A stretch of 14,388 bases of DNA, taken from positions 1 through 14,388 of the forward strand of contig JAHELX010000066.1 of assembly GCA_024643945.1 (NCBI GenBank), given 5' to 3'. Position 1 is the first letter of the stretch. Each line of letters opens with the position of its first letter. The notes under the pieces are model-generated. The model saw nothing but the letters and a program-made list of their open reading frames with translations, was not told the DNA's origin and searched no databases. A program made the translations under genes and the position numbers. This DNA comes from Anaerolineales bacterium. GTDB lineage: Bacteria > Chloroflexota > Anaerolineae > 4572-78 > NAK82. This document shows, in pieces, positions 7,952-14,388 of the stretch.

Positions 7952-10183
7952 ATGGACGACCGCAATCGTCATGGCAATTCAACAATGGTTGGGCCATCTG
8001 TTGCACCCACGTTGGAGATTGTACGCGGCAATGATCTGGGGAAAATCACCCGGCTCAAGCTGACCACTCGGATTGGACGTGAGCGCGACAATGATCTGAC
8101 TCTCACCGATCCTCGGGTCTCCCGCTACCATGCCCTGATCGAACTTGTAGAGGGGCAGTGGGTCATCCAGGATTTGGGGAGTGCCAACAACACTTTTGTC
8201 AACGACGAGCCAATTCGTGACGCGCGTCCCCTGGCGCCAGATGATCGAATTACCGTAGGCGATACTGAACTGGTATTTCAGCCCTCACGGGTCGGCGCGG
8301 TTGCCAGCACTTTGCCGCCTGCCTCTCGGGCTCAGAAAGCGGCGCCGGTACGTGCATCTTCGAGTACCCTGCCTAGCTGGAGCAGGACCTGGGTCGCTGG
8401 TGGACTGGCATTGCTGCTTGTCCTGGTGGGAATCGTGATCTTCGCTTTTTTGCGATTTGGTCGGGGGGCAGAGCAGTCGCCTGAGGCCACTGCTGTTGCC
8501 TTGGAAGGGGCTGCTGAAGACTTCATTCTGGTCTATGAGGATGACTTTAGCAATCCGAGTAGCGGCTGGGATGATGCCTTTGACCGTTACACGACCAAGC
8601 AATATGGCAACAATAAGTACTACATCGAGGTCACTACCAGTAACCTGGTCGCCTGGGGATTGGCTAACCGGGACGTGGCTGACTTTCGGCTGGAAGTGGA
8701 TGCGGCTCAGGAGGTGGGCCCGAACAATAATGGCTACGGCGTCCTCTTCCGTTTTAAAGATCGAGACAATTTCTATCGTTTTGACATCTCTGGAGACGGC
8801 TTCTTTTTGCTGAGCAAATTCCACGACGGCGAGTGGGTCACTCTGATTCCCTGGACTGCCTCATCTGCTATCAACGTCGGCCAGGCCGCAAACCGGCTGG
8901 CTGTTGAAGCCATTGGCCCTCAAATTCGCGTGTATGCTAACGACACACTATTGGCTGAAGTGCAAGATGATACCTTGACCGACGGTAACTTTGGCTTCTT
9001 CGCCAGCACCTTTAGCGATCCCAACCTGACCATTAGCTTCGACGACATCAAACTATGGACGCCCAAGGGTGAAGCACTAGCTGTTATCCCTACCGTGACT
9101 CCCACCCGTTTCGCGCCGAGGGCGCTCACGCCCACAGGGGCGGCTTCTGAGACTGAGGTGGCATTACGCGCCGAAACACCATTAGCTGAGACAGAGGAAG
9201 CGACGGCGCCTCTGCCGGAAGCTTCCGCGACTGAGCCCGCGGCGACCAGCTTTTTATCCCCTGTTCCAACCGCTACGCCGACCCCCGAACCGTTACCCGA
9301 ATATGTTTCGCGTGACCTACCCCCGGCCCGTAATTCGGTGACGCTAACAGGCCGGTTTGTCTTCCCTGTCTTCGACGCGGCGGCTGGGACGTATAATATC
9401 TACTCTGCTAACCCAGACGGCAGCAATCGTGTGCTGGTGGCTGCCGAAGCCAGCCAGCCGGCTGTTAATGCCAGCGGTCAGCGCATTGCTTTCCGTTCGT
9501 GGAAGGCCGACAACCGGGGACTTATCGAACGTGCCATCGAAGGTGGGGATATCTGGCGTTTTAACACCTTCTTCGAGGCTGCCAGGCCCACCTTTTCGCC
9601 TGACGGCCAGACCATCCTTTTCCACTCACGAGAGGGGGGCGACGTACCGGCGATCTATCGCACCGTTGGCACTGACCATCAGGTACTGCGGCGTGAATCC
9701 GTGCCCATTCAGGGCGAGTCGCCCGCCTGGACGCCCGACGGTCGCTTTGTTTACAAAGGCTGCCTGGGTGGGAGCTGTGGCCTGATCCTGTGTAATATCG
9801 ATGGCAGCTTTCCCTTTCAGCTTACCTATGACCCCAGCGACACCAACCCTGCTGTTTCCCCCGATGGGCAGAGTGTGGCCTTTATGTCTCACCGTACCGG
9901 GAATTGGGACGTGTACACCGTCGGCATTGATGGAACCGGCTTAACTCAGTTGACTGCCGATACTGCCAACGATGGCCTTCCCGCCTGGTCTTCCGATGGA
10001 AGAACAGTCGCTTTCGTCTCCGATCGAGATGGCGCGTGGGCTATGTGGGCAATGAACGCCGATGGCAAGAATCAACGCCCGCTCTTCGACCTGGGAGGTT
10101 CCATAGATGGACGCGTTCAACTTGATGTCCAGAATTCCAAGGGGTGGCTGGAAGAGCGCATTGTCTGGACCTCCGGCTCCTGA
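7952..10183 (+). CDS. FHA-domain single-pass membrane protein with LamG/DUF1080-like sandwich and PD40 propeller
   Basis: A 743-residue protein. The N-terminal FHA domain (about 20-110) shows TRIGRERDND (39-48), SRYHALIEL (57-65) and GSANNTFVND (76-85), the phosphothreonine-binding loops. A linker leads to one membrane helix (147-168). Outside follow a beta-sandwich of laminin-G or DUF1080 type (about 191-371: FSNPSSGWDD, GYGVLFRFKDRDNFYRFDIS, and DGNFGFF), a stalk rich in Thr, Pro, Ala and Glu (about 376-450), and a PD40 propeller (463-743) closing with QNSKGWLEERIVWT. The propeller is clearly paralogous to that of the first gene: FPVFD opening, CLGGSC cysteine pair (604, 609), near-identical tail. 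AAGGAAG lies ten bases before ATG 7952; no promoter is evident in the 89-base gap after the kinase stop, so co-transcription is likely. The FHA head suits docking to threonine phosphorylated by the preceding kinase (inference). The sandwich domain may bind carbohydrate; no catalytic residues were identified. Confidence 0.9.
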   Translation: MDDRNRHGNSTMVGPSVAPTLEIVRGNDLGKITRLKLTTRIGRERDNDLTLTDPRVSRYHALIELVEGQWVIQDLGSANNTFVNDEPIRDARPLAPDDRITVGDTELVFQPSRVGAVASTLPPASRAQKAAPVRASSSTLPSWSRTWVAGGLALLLVLVGIVIFAFLRFGRGAEQSPEATAVALEGAAEDFILVYEDDFSNPSSGWDDAFDRYTTKQYGNNKYYIEVTTSNLVAWGLANRDVADFRLEVDAAQEVGPNNNGYGVLFRFKDRDNFYRFDISGDGFFLLSKFHDGEWVTLIPWTASSAINVGQAANRLAVEAIGPQIRVYANDTLLAEVQDDTLTDGNFGFFASTFSDPNLTISFDDIKLWTPKGEALAVIPTVTPTRFAPRALTPTGAASETEVALRAETPLAETEEATAPLPEASATEPAATSFLSPVPTATPTPEPLPEYVSRDLPPARNSVTLTGRFVFPVFDAAAGTYNIYSANPDGSNRVLVAAEASQPAVNASGQRIAFRSWKADNRGLIERAIEGGDIWRFNTFFEAARPTFSPDGQTILFHSREGGDVPAIYRTVGTDHQVLRRESVPIQGESPAWTPDGRFVYKGCLGGSCGLILCNIDGSFPFQLTYDPSDTNPAVSPDGQSVAFMSHRTGNWDVYTVGIDGTGLTQLTADTANDGLPAWSSDGRTVAFVSDRDGAWAMWAMNADGKNQRPLFDLGGSIDGRVQLDVQNSKGWLEERIVWTSGS

Positions 10184-10213
10184 CTACTGTCTATTGATTC
10201 GCCGGTCATTTCT

Positions 10214-11500
10214 ATGAAGGATTTACCTCGTAGGATGCTGGTCGATAATCTACGTCTCTTCACCGTGGCTGTTGCGGTCGCCCTGTTGGTGGGCTTGGCC
10301 GCGGTCATCGGGCATAACCGATCATCGACTGTGGCCATGCTTGGCACAGCCACGCCAACCAGCACCGCTACTCCTACTCCTACTTATTCGCCTACGCCAA
10401 CTAACACTGCTACTCCTACTCCTACCTATTCACCCACGCCGACAGCTACCCCAACCTCTAGCCCTACAACTGGCTTGACAGCCACACTGGGCGCTGAGGC
10501 CCTCTCTTCCACGCCGCCAGCGACGGCTACCCCGGCTGGCACACCAACCCTGACTTCTACACCAACACCTACCCCCACGCCTGTGCCGCGTACTGTCCTG
10601 GCCAGTAGCCTTGGCTTGCCCGACCCATCCCAGGCGGAAGATCACTTCTGGTTCACCCGCCCCTTCACCCAGGCCAATGCCAGTTGGGGCAGCCCTTACT
10701 ATCCTTTTGGCACCAACAACCGAGGGCAATACCTGTGGCATCACGGCATTGACATCCAGAATCCACTGGGGACACCCATCCTGGCCGTAGGCGACGGCGT
10801 GGTCGTTCGGGCTGGCCCCGATGACGAGATACCTTTCGGCCCCACGCCAAACTTTTTCGGGCAGGCTGTGCTCATCCGCCACGATCGAGAATGGAATAGC
10901 CTTTCAGTGTATACCCTCTATGGGCATGTCTCAAAAGTGCTGGTTCAGGAGGGACAGCCGGTGAAAGCCGGCGACGTCGTGGCCGAGGTAGGGCAAGGGG
11001 GGGTAGCCTTGGGTCCGCACCTGCATCTGGAGGTTCGTGTGGGAGGAATGAGCTATTGGGACGTGCGAAACCCCGATCTATGGGTGAAGCCTGATCCCGG
11101 TTATGGCGTTGTCGCCGGGCGGGTGATAGATGCCCAAGGATACCTGGTGCCCCAGCAGCCGATCTTTCTGCATCGTGCCAAGGAGCCAGACCGCTTCTGG
11201 CGTGAAACCTTTACCTATCCTGATAATGTGGTGAAATCCGACGATGAATGGGGTGAAACCTTCACCTTTGCCGACGTGCCTGTCGGTGGCTACATACTTA
11301 AAACTTACTTCGACGGGCGTCTATACACCTATCCTATCACTACGACCAGCCAGGCGACGACTTTCGTGATGATCGAAGGATCGCCTTCCCCTCCCACGCC
11401 GCCGCCGCCATCGGCTATTGATCGCGCAACCCTTCAGCCTGAGCCGACTGCCACACTGCCTGCTGCCGGCGATATGACACCAACTTCTAATGACGCGTAG
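10214..11500 (+). CDS. Membrane-anchored M23 (LytM-type) metallopeptidase with Pro/Thr stalk
   Basis: A 428-residue protein with an N-terminal membrane anchor (about 14-33), a stalk very rich in Thr and Pro (about 45-126), an M23 peptidase domain (about 170-290) and a C-terminal carboxypeptidase-regulatory-like beta-sandwich (about 295-388) with a Pro-rich tail. The zinc and catalytic residues of M23 are present: His176 and Asp180 in HHGID, His238 in LYGH, and His269 and His271 in HLHLEV. The enzyme should be an active endopeptidase on peptidoglycan cross-links or a related glycine-rich peptide, acting outside the membrane. It starts 30 bases after the FHA gene stop with no clear Shine-Dalgarno sequence, which suggests operon membership. 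The stalk is the same type as in the three upstream proteins, so all four may be displayed at a similar distance from the membrane. Confidence 0.9.
   Translation: MKDLPRRMLVDNLRLFTVAVAVALLVGLAAVIGHNRSSTVAMLGTATPTSTATPTPTYSPTPTNTATPTPTYSPTPTATPTSSPTTGLTATLGAEALSSTPPATATPAGTPTLTSTPTPTPTPVPRTVLASSLGLPDPSQAEDHFWFTRPFTQANASWGSPYYPFGTNNRGQYLWHHGIDIQNPLGTPILAVGDGVVVRAGPDDEIPFGPTPNFFGQAVLIRHDREWNSLSVYTLYGHVSKVLVQEGQPVKAGDVVAEVGQGGVALGPHLHLEVRVGGMSYWDVRNPDLWVKPDPGYGVVAGRVIDAQGYLVPQQPIFLHRAKEPDRFWRETFTYPDNVVKSDDEWGETFTFADVPVGGYILKTYFDGRLYTYPITTTSQATTFVMIEGSPSPPTPPPPSAIDRATLQPEPTATLPAAGDMTPTSNDA
10364..10447 (+). repeat. Two-copy 42-base tandem repeat coding for the stalk
   Basis: Codons 51-64 and 65-78 of the M23 gene encode TATPTPTYSPTPT(N/A) twice, differing only in the last residue and in a few silent bases. 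This is recent-looking internal duplication within a low-complexity stalk and a place where stalk length could change by slippage or recombination. Confidence 0.75.
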
Positions 11501-11547
11501 AGTTCAATGATGTTTTTGGCAATGGCATTCCTTGTGTCAAAACCTAC

Positions 11548-11576
11548 TTGCAAGCAGTGGCGTTTTAGCGTACAAT
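11548..11576 (+). promoter_or_regulatory. Distal promoter P1 of the two-component unit
   Basis: TTGCAA (11548-11553), 17-base spacer, TACAAT (11571-11576). The -35 box overlaps the 8-base palindrome CTTGCAAG (11547-11554). It lies about 180 bases before the kinase ATG in the 255-base gap after the M23 gene. Confidence 0.45.
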
Positions 11577-11627
11577 ATTCAGGACCAAAGTCCTAAGCGA
11601 TTGACCATTCCCAGAGTGATTGAGGTG

Positions 11628-11655
11628 TTGCCTTTGCCATTATTTATGGTATACT
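11628..11655 (+). promoter_or_regulatory. Proximal promoter P2 of the two-component unit
   Basis: TTGCCT (11628-11633), 16-base spacer, TATACT (11650-11655) with an extended TG-G before it. The predicted start near 11662 leaves a leader of about 94 bases carrying a hairpin. Confidence 0.5.
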
Positions 11656-11692
11656 AGAGACAGTCGTTCTTAGCTGCACAATCGTGAGCATA

Positions 11693-11711
11693 AGTCCTCT
11701 ACAAGAGGATT
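11693..11711 (+). promoter_or_regulatory. Leader hairpin between P2 and the kinase start
   Basis: AGTCCTCT, a three-base ACA loop and AGAGGATT pair along eight positions (one G-U). It is not followed by a T tract, so it is not an intrinsic terminator. The 7-base direct repeat TCGTGAG flanks it at 11682-11688 and 11720-11726. A role in mRNA stability or as a binding site is speculative. Confidence 0.4.
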
Positions 11712-11755
11712 AGAACTAGTCGTGAGACCAGCGTCGGGTCGGTTGCCGAGGGCAA

Positions 11756-12673
11756 ATGATGACTGGCTACGAACAGAGAATTGATGAGTTTGTGCAAGAG
11801 TCTGTACGTGTCCTTGACCAGGCCAGTCACGACATTAGCCGACTGGCTGAGCGGGCATACCGTTCTTATGACACTATGTTGGCCCAAGGCATCTCAGACG
11901 CCGACTACCGGCTGGAACGTATGGTGCAGATAGCCCGGCAATTTGAAAAGCTGGCAAAGCGTACTACATGGCTCAGTCACTATCTGATAGATGGGATAGA
12001 GGCGCCGCCCGAGGACGACGATAGCTGGTCGCGCATCCGAATCATCCAGAGTCAGGAGGAAGAAAGATCCCGTCTGGCGCGAGAGCTAGAAGAAGGCTTG
12101 GGGCAGCTCTTAGCCAATGCAGTGTTCGAACTGGCCTCCTGTCGTTACCTGCTCGACACTGAGAATCTGGCTGTGGACGACGGTCTAAATGCCCTACAGG
12201 CAGAACTTGAGCAAGGACTGGCCGACGTCCGTCAATTGATCGCTGATCTGGACCCTCCTTCTATCCTCGGCAATTTTGGGTTGGTGGCTGGGCTGCGCCG
12301 TTATTTGGAACGGTATGAGACCCGCACTGGCCTTCAGGTTGCAATGGACGTTCGGGCGATCACTGAACGCCTGCCAACTACTGTCGAAGTCGCCATCTTT
12401 CGCATCATTCAGGAAGCATTAGAGAACGTTCGGCGTCATGCCAACGCCAGCCGGGTTGAGGTAAGCATTTATGAAGAAGATGGCGCCCTCTTCTTCTCCG
12501 TCACCGACGACGGAATTGGTCTTCAACCGGAGCGCGTCGGCAGCCGTGGGCGTAGCCTTGGTTTGGTCGGCATGTATGACCGGGCTGAACTATTGCAGGG
12601 CGAATTGCGCATTCGTAGTGACGTGGAACAAGGCACACAAGTGATTCTTTCAATCCCTTATCCCGCTTTATGA
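11756..12673 (+). CDS. DegS/LiaS-like cytosolic histidine kinase lacking the phosphoacceptor histidine
   Basis: A 305-residue protein without membrane helices. The N-terminal 100 residues are helical and charged, then a HisKA_3 dimerisation region (about 97-165) and a HATPase_c domain (about 205-302). The phosphorylation motif, normally ER(x)RLARELHDG, reads EERSRLARELEEG (102-114): Glu112 (codon 12089-12091) sits where His is expected. The following DLRPPxLDDLGL region is also eroded (DLDPPSILGNFGL). In contrast the ATP site is intact: N box FRIIQEALENVRRH (Glu220, Asn224), G1 box DDGIG (251-255), G2 box SLGLVGMYDRAELLQGEL. So it should bind ATP but cannot accept phosphate on the usual His. 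It may transphosphorylate the second kinase of the locus, or be a regulatory pseudokinase. GAGGG lies 3-6 bases before the tandem ATGs (11756, 11759). The response regulator follows after 31 bases. Confidence 0.9.
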   Translation: MMTGYEQRIDEFVQESVRVLDQASHDISRLAERAYRSYDTMLAQGISDADYRLERMVQIARQFEKLAKRTTWLSHYLIDGIEAPPEDDDSWSRIRIIQSQEEERSRLARELEEGLGQLLANAVFELASCRYLLDTENLAVDDGLNALQAELEQGLADVRQLIADLDPPSILGNFGLVAGLRRYLERYETRTGLQVAMDVRAITERLPTTVEVAIFRIIQEALENVRRHANASRVEVSIYEEDGALFFSVTDDGIGLQPERVGSRGRSLGLVGMYDRAELLQGELRIRSDVEQGTQVILSIPYPAL

Positions 12674-12704
12674 GCGCATTGTAATCCGCCGGAGGCAAGT
12701 TGCC

Positions 12705-13394
12705 ATGGGCAAGATCAGTTTGATGTTGGTAGACGACCACCCCCTTTTCCGGCAGGGACTCAGACGAGTCCTGGAAGCTGAAGAAGACATGGAGGTCATT
12801 ATCGAGGTGGCTGAGGGCGATGAGTCGCTGCGTATCGCCAAACAACTGGCGCCCGACGTCGTGATTATGGACATCAACCTGCCGGGAATGAATGGGCTCC
12901 AGGTAACGCGTGAGCTGAAGGTCGCGATGCCTGATATCGCCGTGATTATGCTCACTGCCTATCACGACGACGAGCAGATTTTCCACGCAGTACGGGCAGG
13001 CGCTGCTGCTTATTTTCCCAAAGATGTCACCCCACGTCGGTTGGTTGAAGCCATCCGTCAGGTCGTTCAGGGCAACTACGTCATAGATGACGAGGTACTC
13101 GATAAGCCCGAAGTCGCCAATTGGCTTTTGCAGCAATTTGATCAGGTGGCTTACATTGATGGCCTCCCTAACGAAATGTTCACTCCCCTTTCGCCCCGCG
13201 AAATGGAGATTTTGCAGCACATCGCCCGAGGACAAAGTAATAAAGAAGTTGCCTATGAACTGGGCATCAGCCGGCAAACAGTCAAGAACCACATGACCAG
13301 CATTTTGCGCAAGCTGGCCGTGAATGACCGGACTCAGGCCGCCCTTTATGCTGTTCGTCGCGGCTGGATTCGCCTGCAAGATACCGATAGTTGA
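12705..13394 (+). CDS. NarL/FixJ-family response regulator
   Basis: A 229-residue transcription factor with a receiver domain (about 4-120) and a LuxR-type helix-turn-helix (about 160-222). Receiver residues are complete: acidic pair Asp10/Asp11, phosphoacceptor Asp56 in VVIMDINLPG, Thr84 and Lys106. The DNA-binding part has LSPREMEILQHIARGQSNKE followed by ISRQTVKNHM, the recognition helix. GGAGG at 12691-12695, nine bases before the ATG, is a good ribosome site. It lies between two DegS-like histidine kinases and is most probably phosphorylated through them; the linker (about 121-158) is slightly longer than usual. Target promoters are unknown; the palindromic or repeated sites upstream of the locus are candidates. 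Confidence 0.94.
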   Translation: MGKISLMLVDDHPLFRQGLRRVLEAEEDMEVIIEVAEGDESLRIAKQLAPDVVIMDINLPGMNGLQVTRELKVAMPDIAVIMLTAYHDDEQIFHAVRAGAAAYFPKDVTPRRLVEAIRQVVQGNYVIDDEVLDKPEVANWLLQQFDQVAYIDGLPNEMFTPLSPREMEILQHIARGQSNKEVAYELGISRQTVKNHMTSILRKLAVNDRTQAALYAVRRGWIRLQDTDS

Positions 13395-13420
13395 CAAGTT
13401 TTGATCTGTGATCGGAGCAG

Positions 13421-13487
13421 CCAGGAACCAACAACCGGGACAACGTGCGATCTTCGCTGACCTCCAATCCCGGTCCCTGCTTCCTGG
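13421..13487 (+). other. Structured spacer: nested inverted repeats between regulator and second kinase
   Basis: CCAGGAA (13421-13427) pairs with TTCCTGG (13481-13487), and CCGGGA (13435-13440) with TCCCGG (13468-13473); the two arms are separated by exactly seven bases on each side. Inside the loop GCGA-TCT-TCGC (13447-13457) forms a third small hairpin. No T run follows, so an intrinsic terminator is unlikely. It occupies most of the 116-base gap and may be a processing site, an attenuating stem that lowers expression of the downstream kinase, or part of a dispersed repeat. Confidence 0.5.
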
Positions 13488-13510
13488 TTCTCGGAAACAG
13501 TTGAGGTTTG

Positions 13511-14388
13511 ATGGGGATGGACGCTAACTTACCGCAAACACAAACAGAGGAAGTTCTCACCGTTGGGCAGCTCTTTGGTCAGCTCGGAGACGATTACGAG
13601 CAAACTCAAAAAGAGTTGAAGGAAATCGAAGTCCTTATCCGGCAAAGCTCGGCCGAAGTGGAAAAGCTTGCTCAGCGCAATGCCCAGCTTGCCAACAAGC
13701 TGCGCCAGATGGAGGCTAACCTCGACACAACACCCCGCCAGGACATCAAGGAGATTTATACCGCCGCCCAAGAATCACAGATGCGCTTGTTTATGATGCG
13801 CGGGCAGGTAGAACAGCTTCAAGGAAAGCAGCAGTATCTTGAGCGTCTTGCCGATACTTTGCGCCAGGTGCTCGACGTGGCAGGTAAAGTTGGCCTGGGC
13901 GGGGATGGAGCCACTGGCGGCCAGGAGGGGTTAGAGGCCGAAGGCAGCCCTATCGTACGCATTATCAGTGCCCAGGAGAATGAGCGTCAACGGCTGGCTC
14001 GTCAGATGCATGACGGCCCAGCCCAGTCGCTTACGAACCTCATCTTGCAAGCCGAGATCTGCGAGCGATTGTTCGACACCGACCCGTTGCGAGCTCGCGC
14101 CGAACTGGGTAACCTGAAAGGCGCGGTAACCAGTACCTTTCAAAAAGTGCGAGAGTTTATCTTCGACCTGCGACCTATGATGTTGGACGACCTCGGCCTC
14201 AACCCGACCCTCAAGCGATACGTGCAGGACTTTGAATCCAAAAGCAAGCTGGCTTGTAACCTCGTCATCGCCGGCAAGGAGCAGCGCTTGCCGCCCTATG
14301 CCGAGGTCACTGTCTTCCGCGTGGTTCAAGGCCTGCTCAATAACGTACGCGAACACGCTAATGCCACCCATGTAGAAGTCGCTTTGGA
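13511..14388 (+). CDS. DegS-like cytosolic histidine kinase with phosphoacceptor His but altered N box (runs off window)
   Basis: The frame is open for 292 codons from ATG 13511 (GAGG four bases upstream; ATG 13517 alternative) to the window end. Residues about 13-122 form long coiled coils of DegS sensor type with no membrane helix. A Gly-rich linker (125-145) follows, then the HisKA_3 region with ENERQRLARQMHDGPAQSL (156-174), His167 being the expected phosphoacceptor (codon 14009-14011). The conserved DLRPMMLDDLGL (219-230) is intact. The ATP-binding domain begins near 260; its N box reads FRVVQGLLNNVREHA, with Gly274 (codon GGC, 14330-14332) where Glu is nearly always found. The G boxes are beyond the window. 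So this kinase can accept phosphate but its own ATP-site catalysis may be weak. It follows the regulator by 116 bases in the same direction and probably belongs to the same unit. Confidence 0.9.
   Translation, partial: MGMDANLPQTQTEEVLTVGQLFGQLGDDYEQTQKELKEIEVLIRQSSAEVEKLAQRNAQLANKLRQMEANLDTTPRQDIKEIYTAAQESQMRLFMMRGQVEQLQGKQQYLERLADTLRQVLDVAGKVGLGGDGATGGQEGLEAEGSPIVRIISAQENERQRLARQMHDGPAQSLTNLILQAEICERLFDTDPLRARAELGNLKGAVTSTFQKVREFIFDLRPMMLDDLGLNPTLKRYVQDFESKSKLACNLVIAGKEQRLPPYAEVTVFRVVQGLLNNVREHANATHVEVAL

Noticed and set aside
10364..10447. Stalk tandem repeat as a CRISPR or mobile repeat
   Set aside because: In-frame, two copies, no spacers or terminal repeats; it is coding low-complexity sequence.
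12501..13397. 298-codon minus-strand frame opposite the end of the first kinase and the response regulator
   Set aside because: The plus strand encodes a clear receiver and LuxR-type protein with a good ribosome site; this frame has no family resemblance.
13391..13419. TTGACA at 13391-13396 as a promoter for the second kinase
   Set aside because: No -10-like hexamer at 16-18 bases downstream (GGAGCA is there).

Overview
The window (about 58% G+C by eye) looks like chromosomal DNA of a member of the Chloroflexota, probably the Anaerolineae, Caldilineae or Ardenticatenia side. The pointers are single-pass membrane proteins with long Pro/Thr stalks and TolB/PD40-type propellers, a DUF2723 multi-spanning glycosyltransferase with a C-terminal beta-sandwich, and DegS-like cytosolic histidine kinases. 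This is inferred from protein architecture; there is no rRNA or other marker here. No tRNA, rRNA, CRISPR array, insertion sequence or phage gene was seen.

Left part, minus strand: the N-terminal two thirds or less of a phosphomannomutase/phosphoglucomutase (726 to beyond position 1), a 271-base gap holding its likely promoter, and a complete DUF2723/TMEM260-like membrane glycosyltransferase (3001-998). A divergent promoter region follows.

Centre, plus strand: three tandem genes (3197-5410, 5526-7862, 7952-10183) encode proteins of one plan: cytoplasmic head, one membrane helix, Pro/Thr-rich stalk, and an extracytoplasmic PD40 propeller with a shared cysteine pair; two of them also share a near-identical C-terminal signature. 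The heads differ: a short coiled segment plus a WxIG...SGKWYRYDG module in the first, an intact PknB-type Ser/Thr kinase in the second, and an FHA phosphothreonine-binding domain in the third. The first also carries a PsbP/DUF1795-like region and a LysM domain outside, and the third a laminin-G/DUF1080-like sandwich. Thirty bases further on is a membrane-anchored M23 (LytM-type) peptidase with the same kind of stalk. A plausible reading is a cell-envelope sensing and remodelling locus: kinase phosphorylates, FHA protein binds the phosphothreonine, propellers and LysM read the wall or surface polymers, and the M23 enzyme cuts or organises peptidoglycan. The adjacent sugar-phosphate mutase and O-mannosyltransferase-like enzyme could decorate the Thr-rich stalks.

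Right part, plus strand: a two-component unit with its own tandem promoters. A DegS/LiaS-like histidine kinase (11756-12673) has Glu where the phosphorylatable His should be but keeps its ATP-binding boxes. It is followed by a NarL-type response regulator (12705-13394) and, after a structured spacer, a second DegS-like kinase (13511 to window end). The second kinase has the His but Gly in place of the N-box Glu. The two kinases therefore look complementary, as expected of an obligate heterodimer. This is the most interesting new observation.
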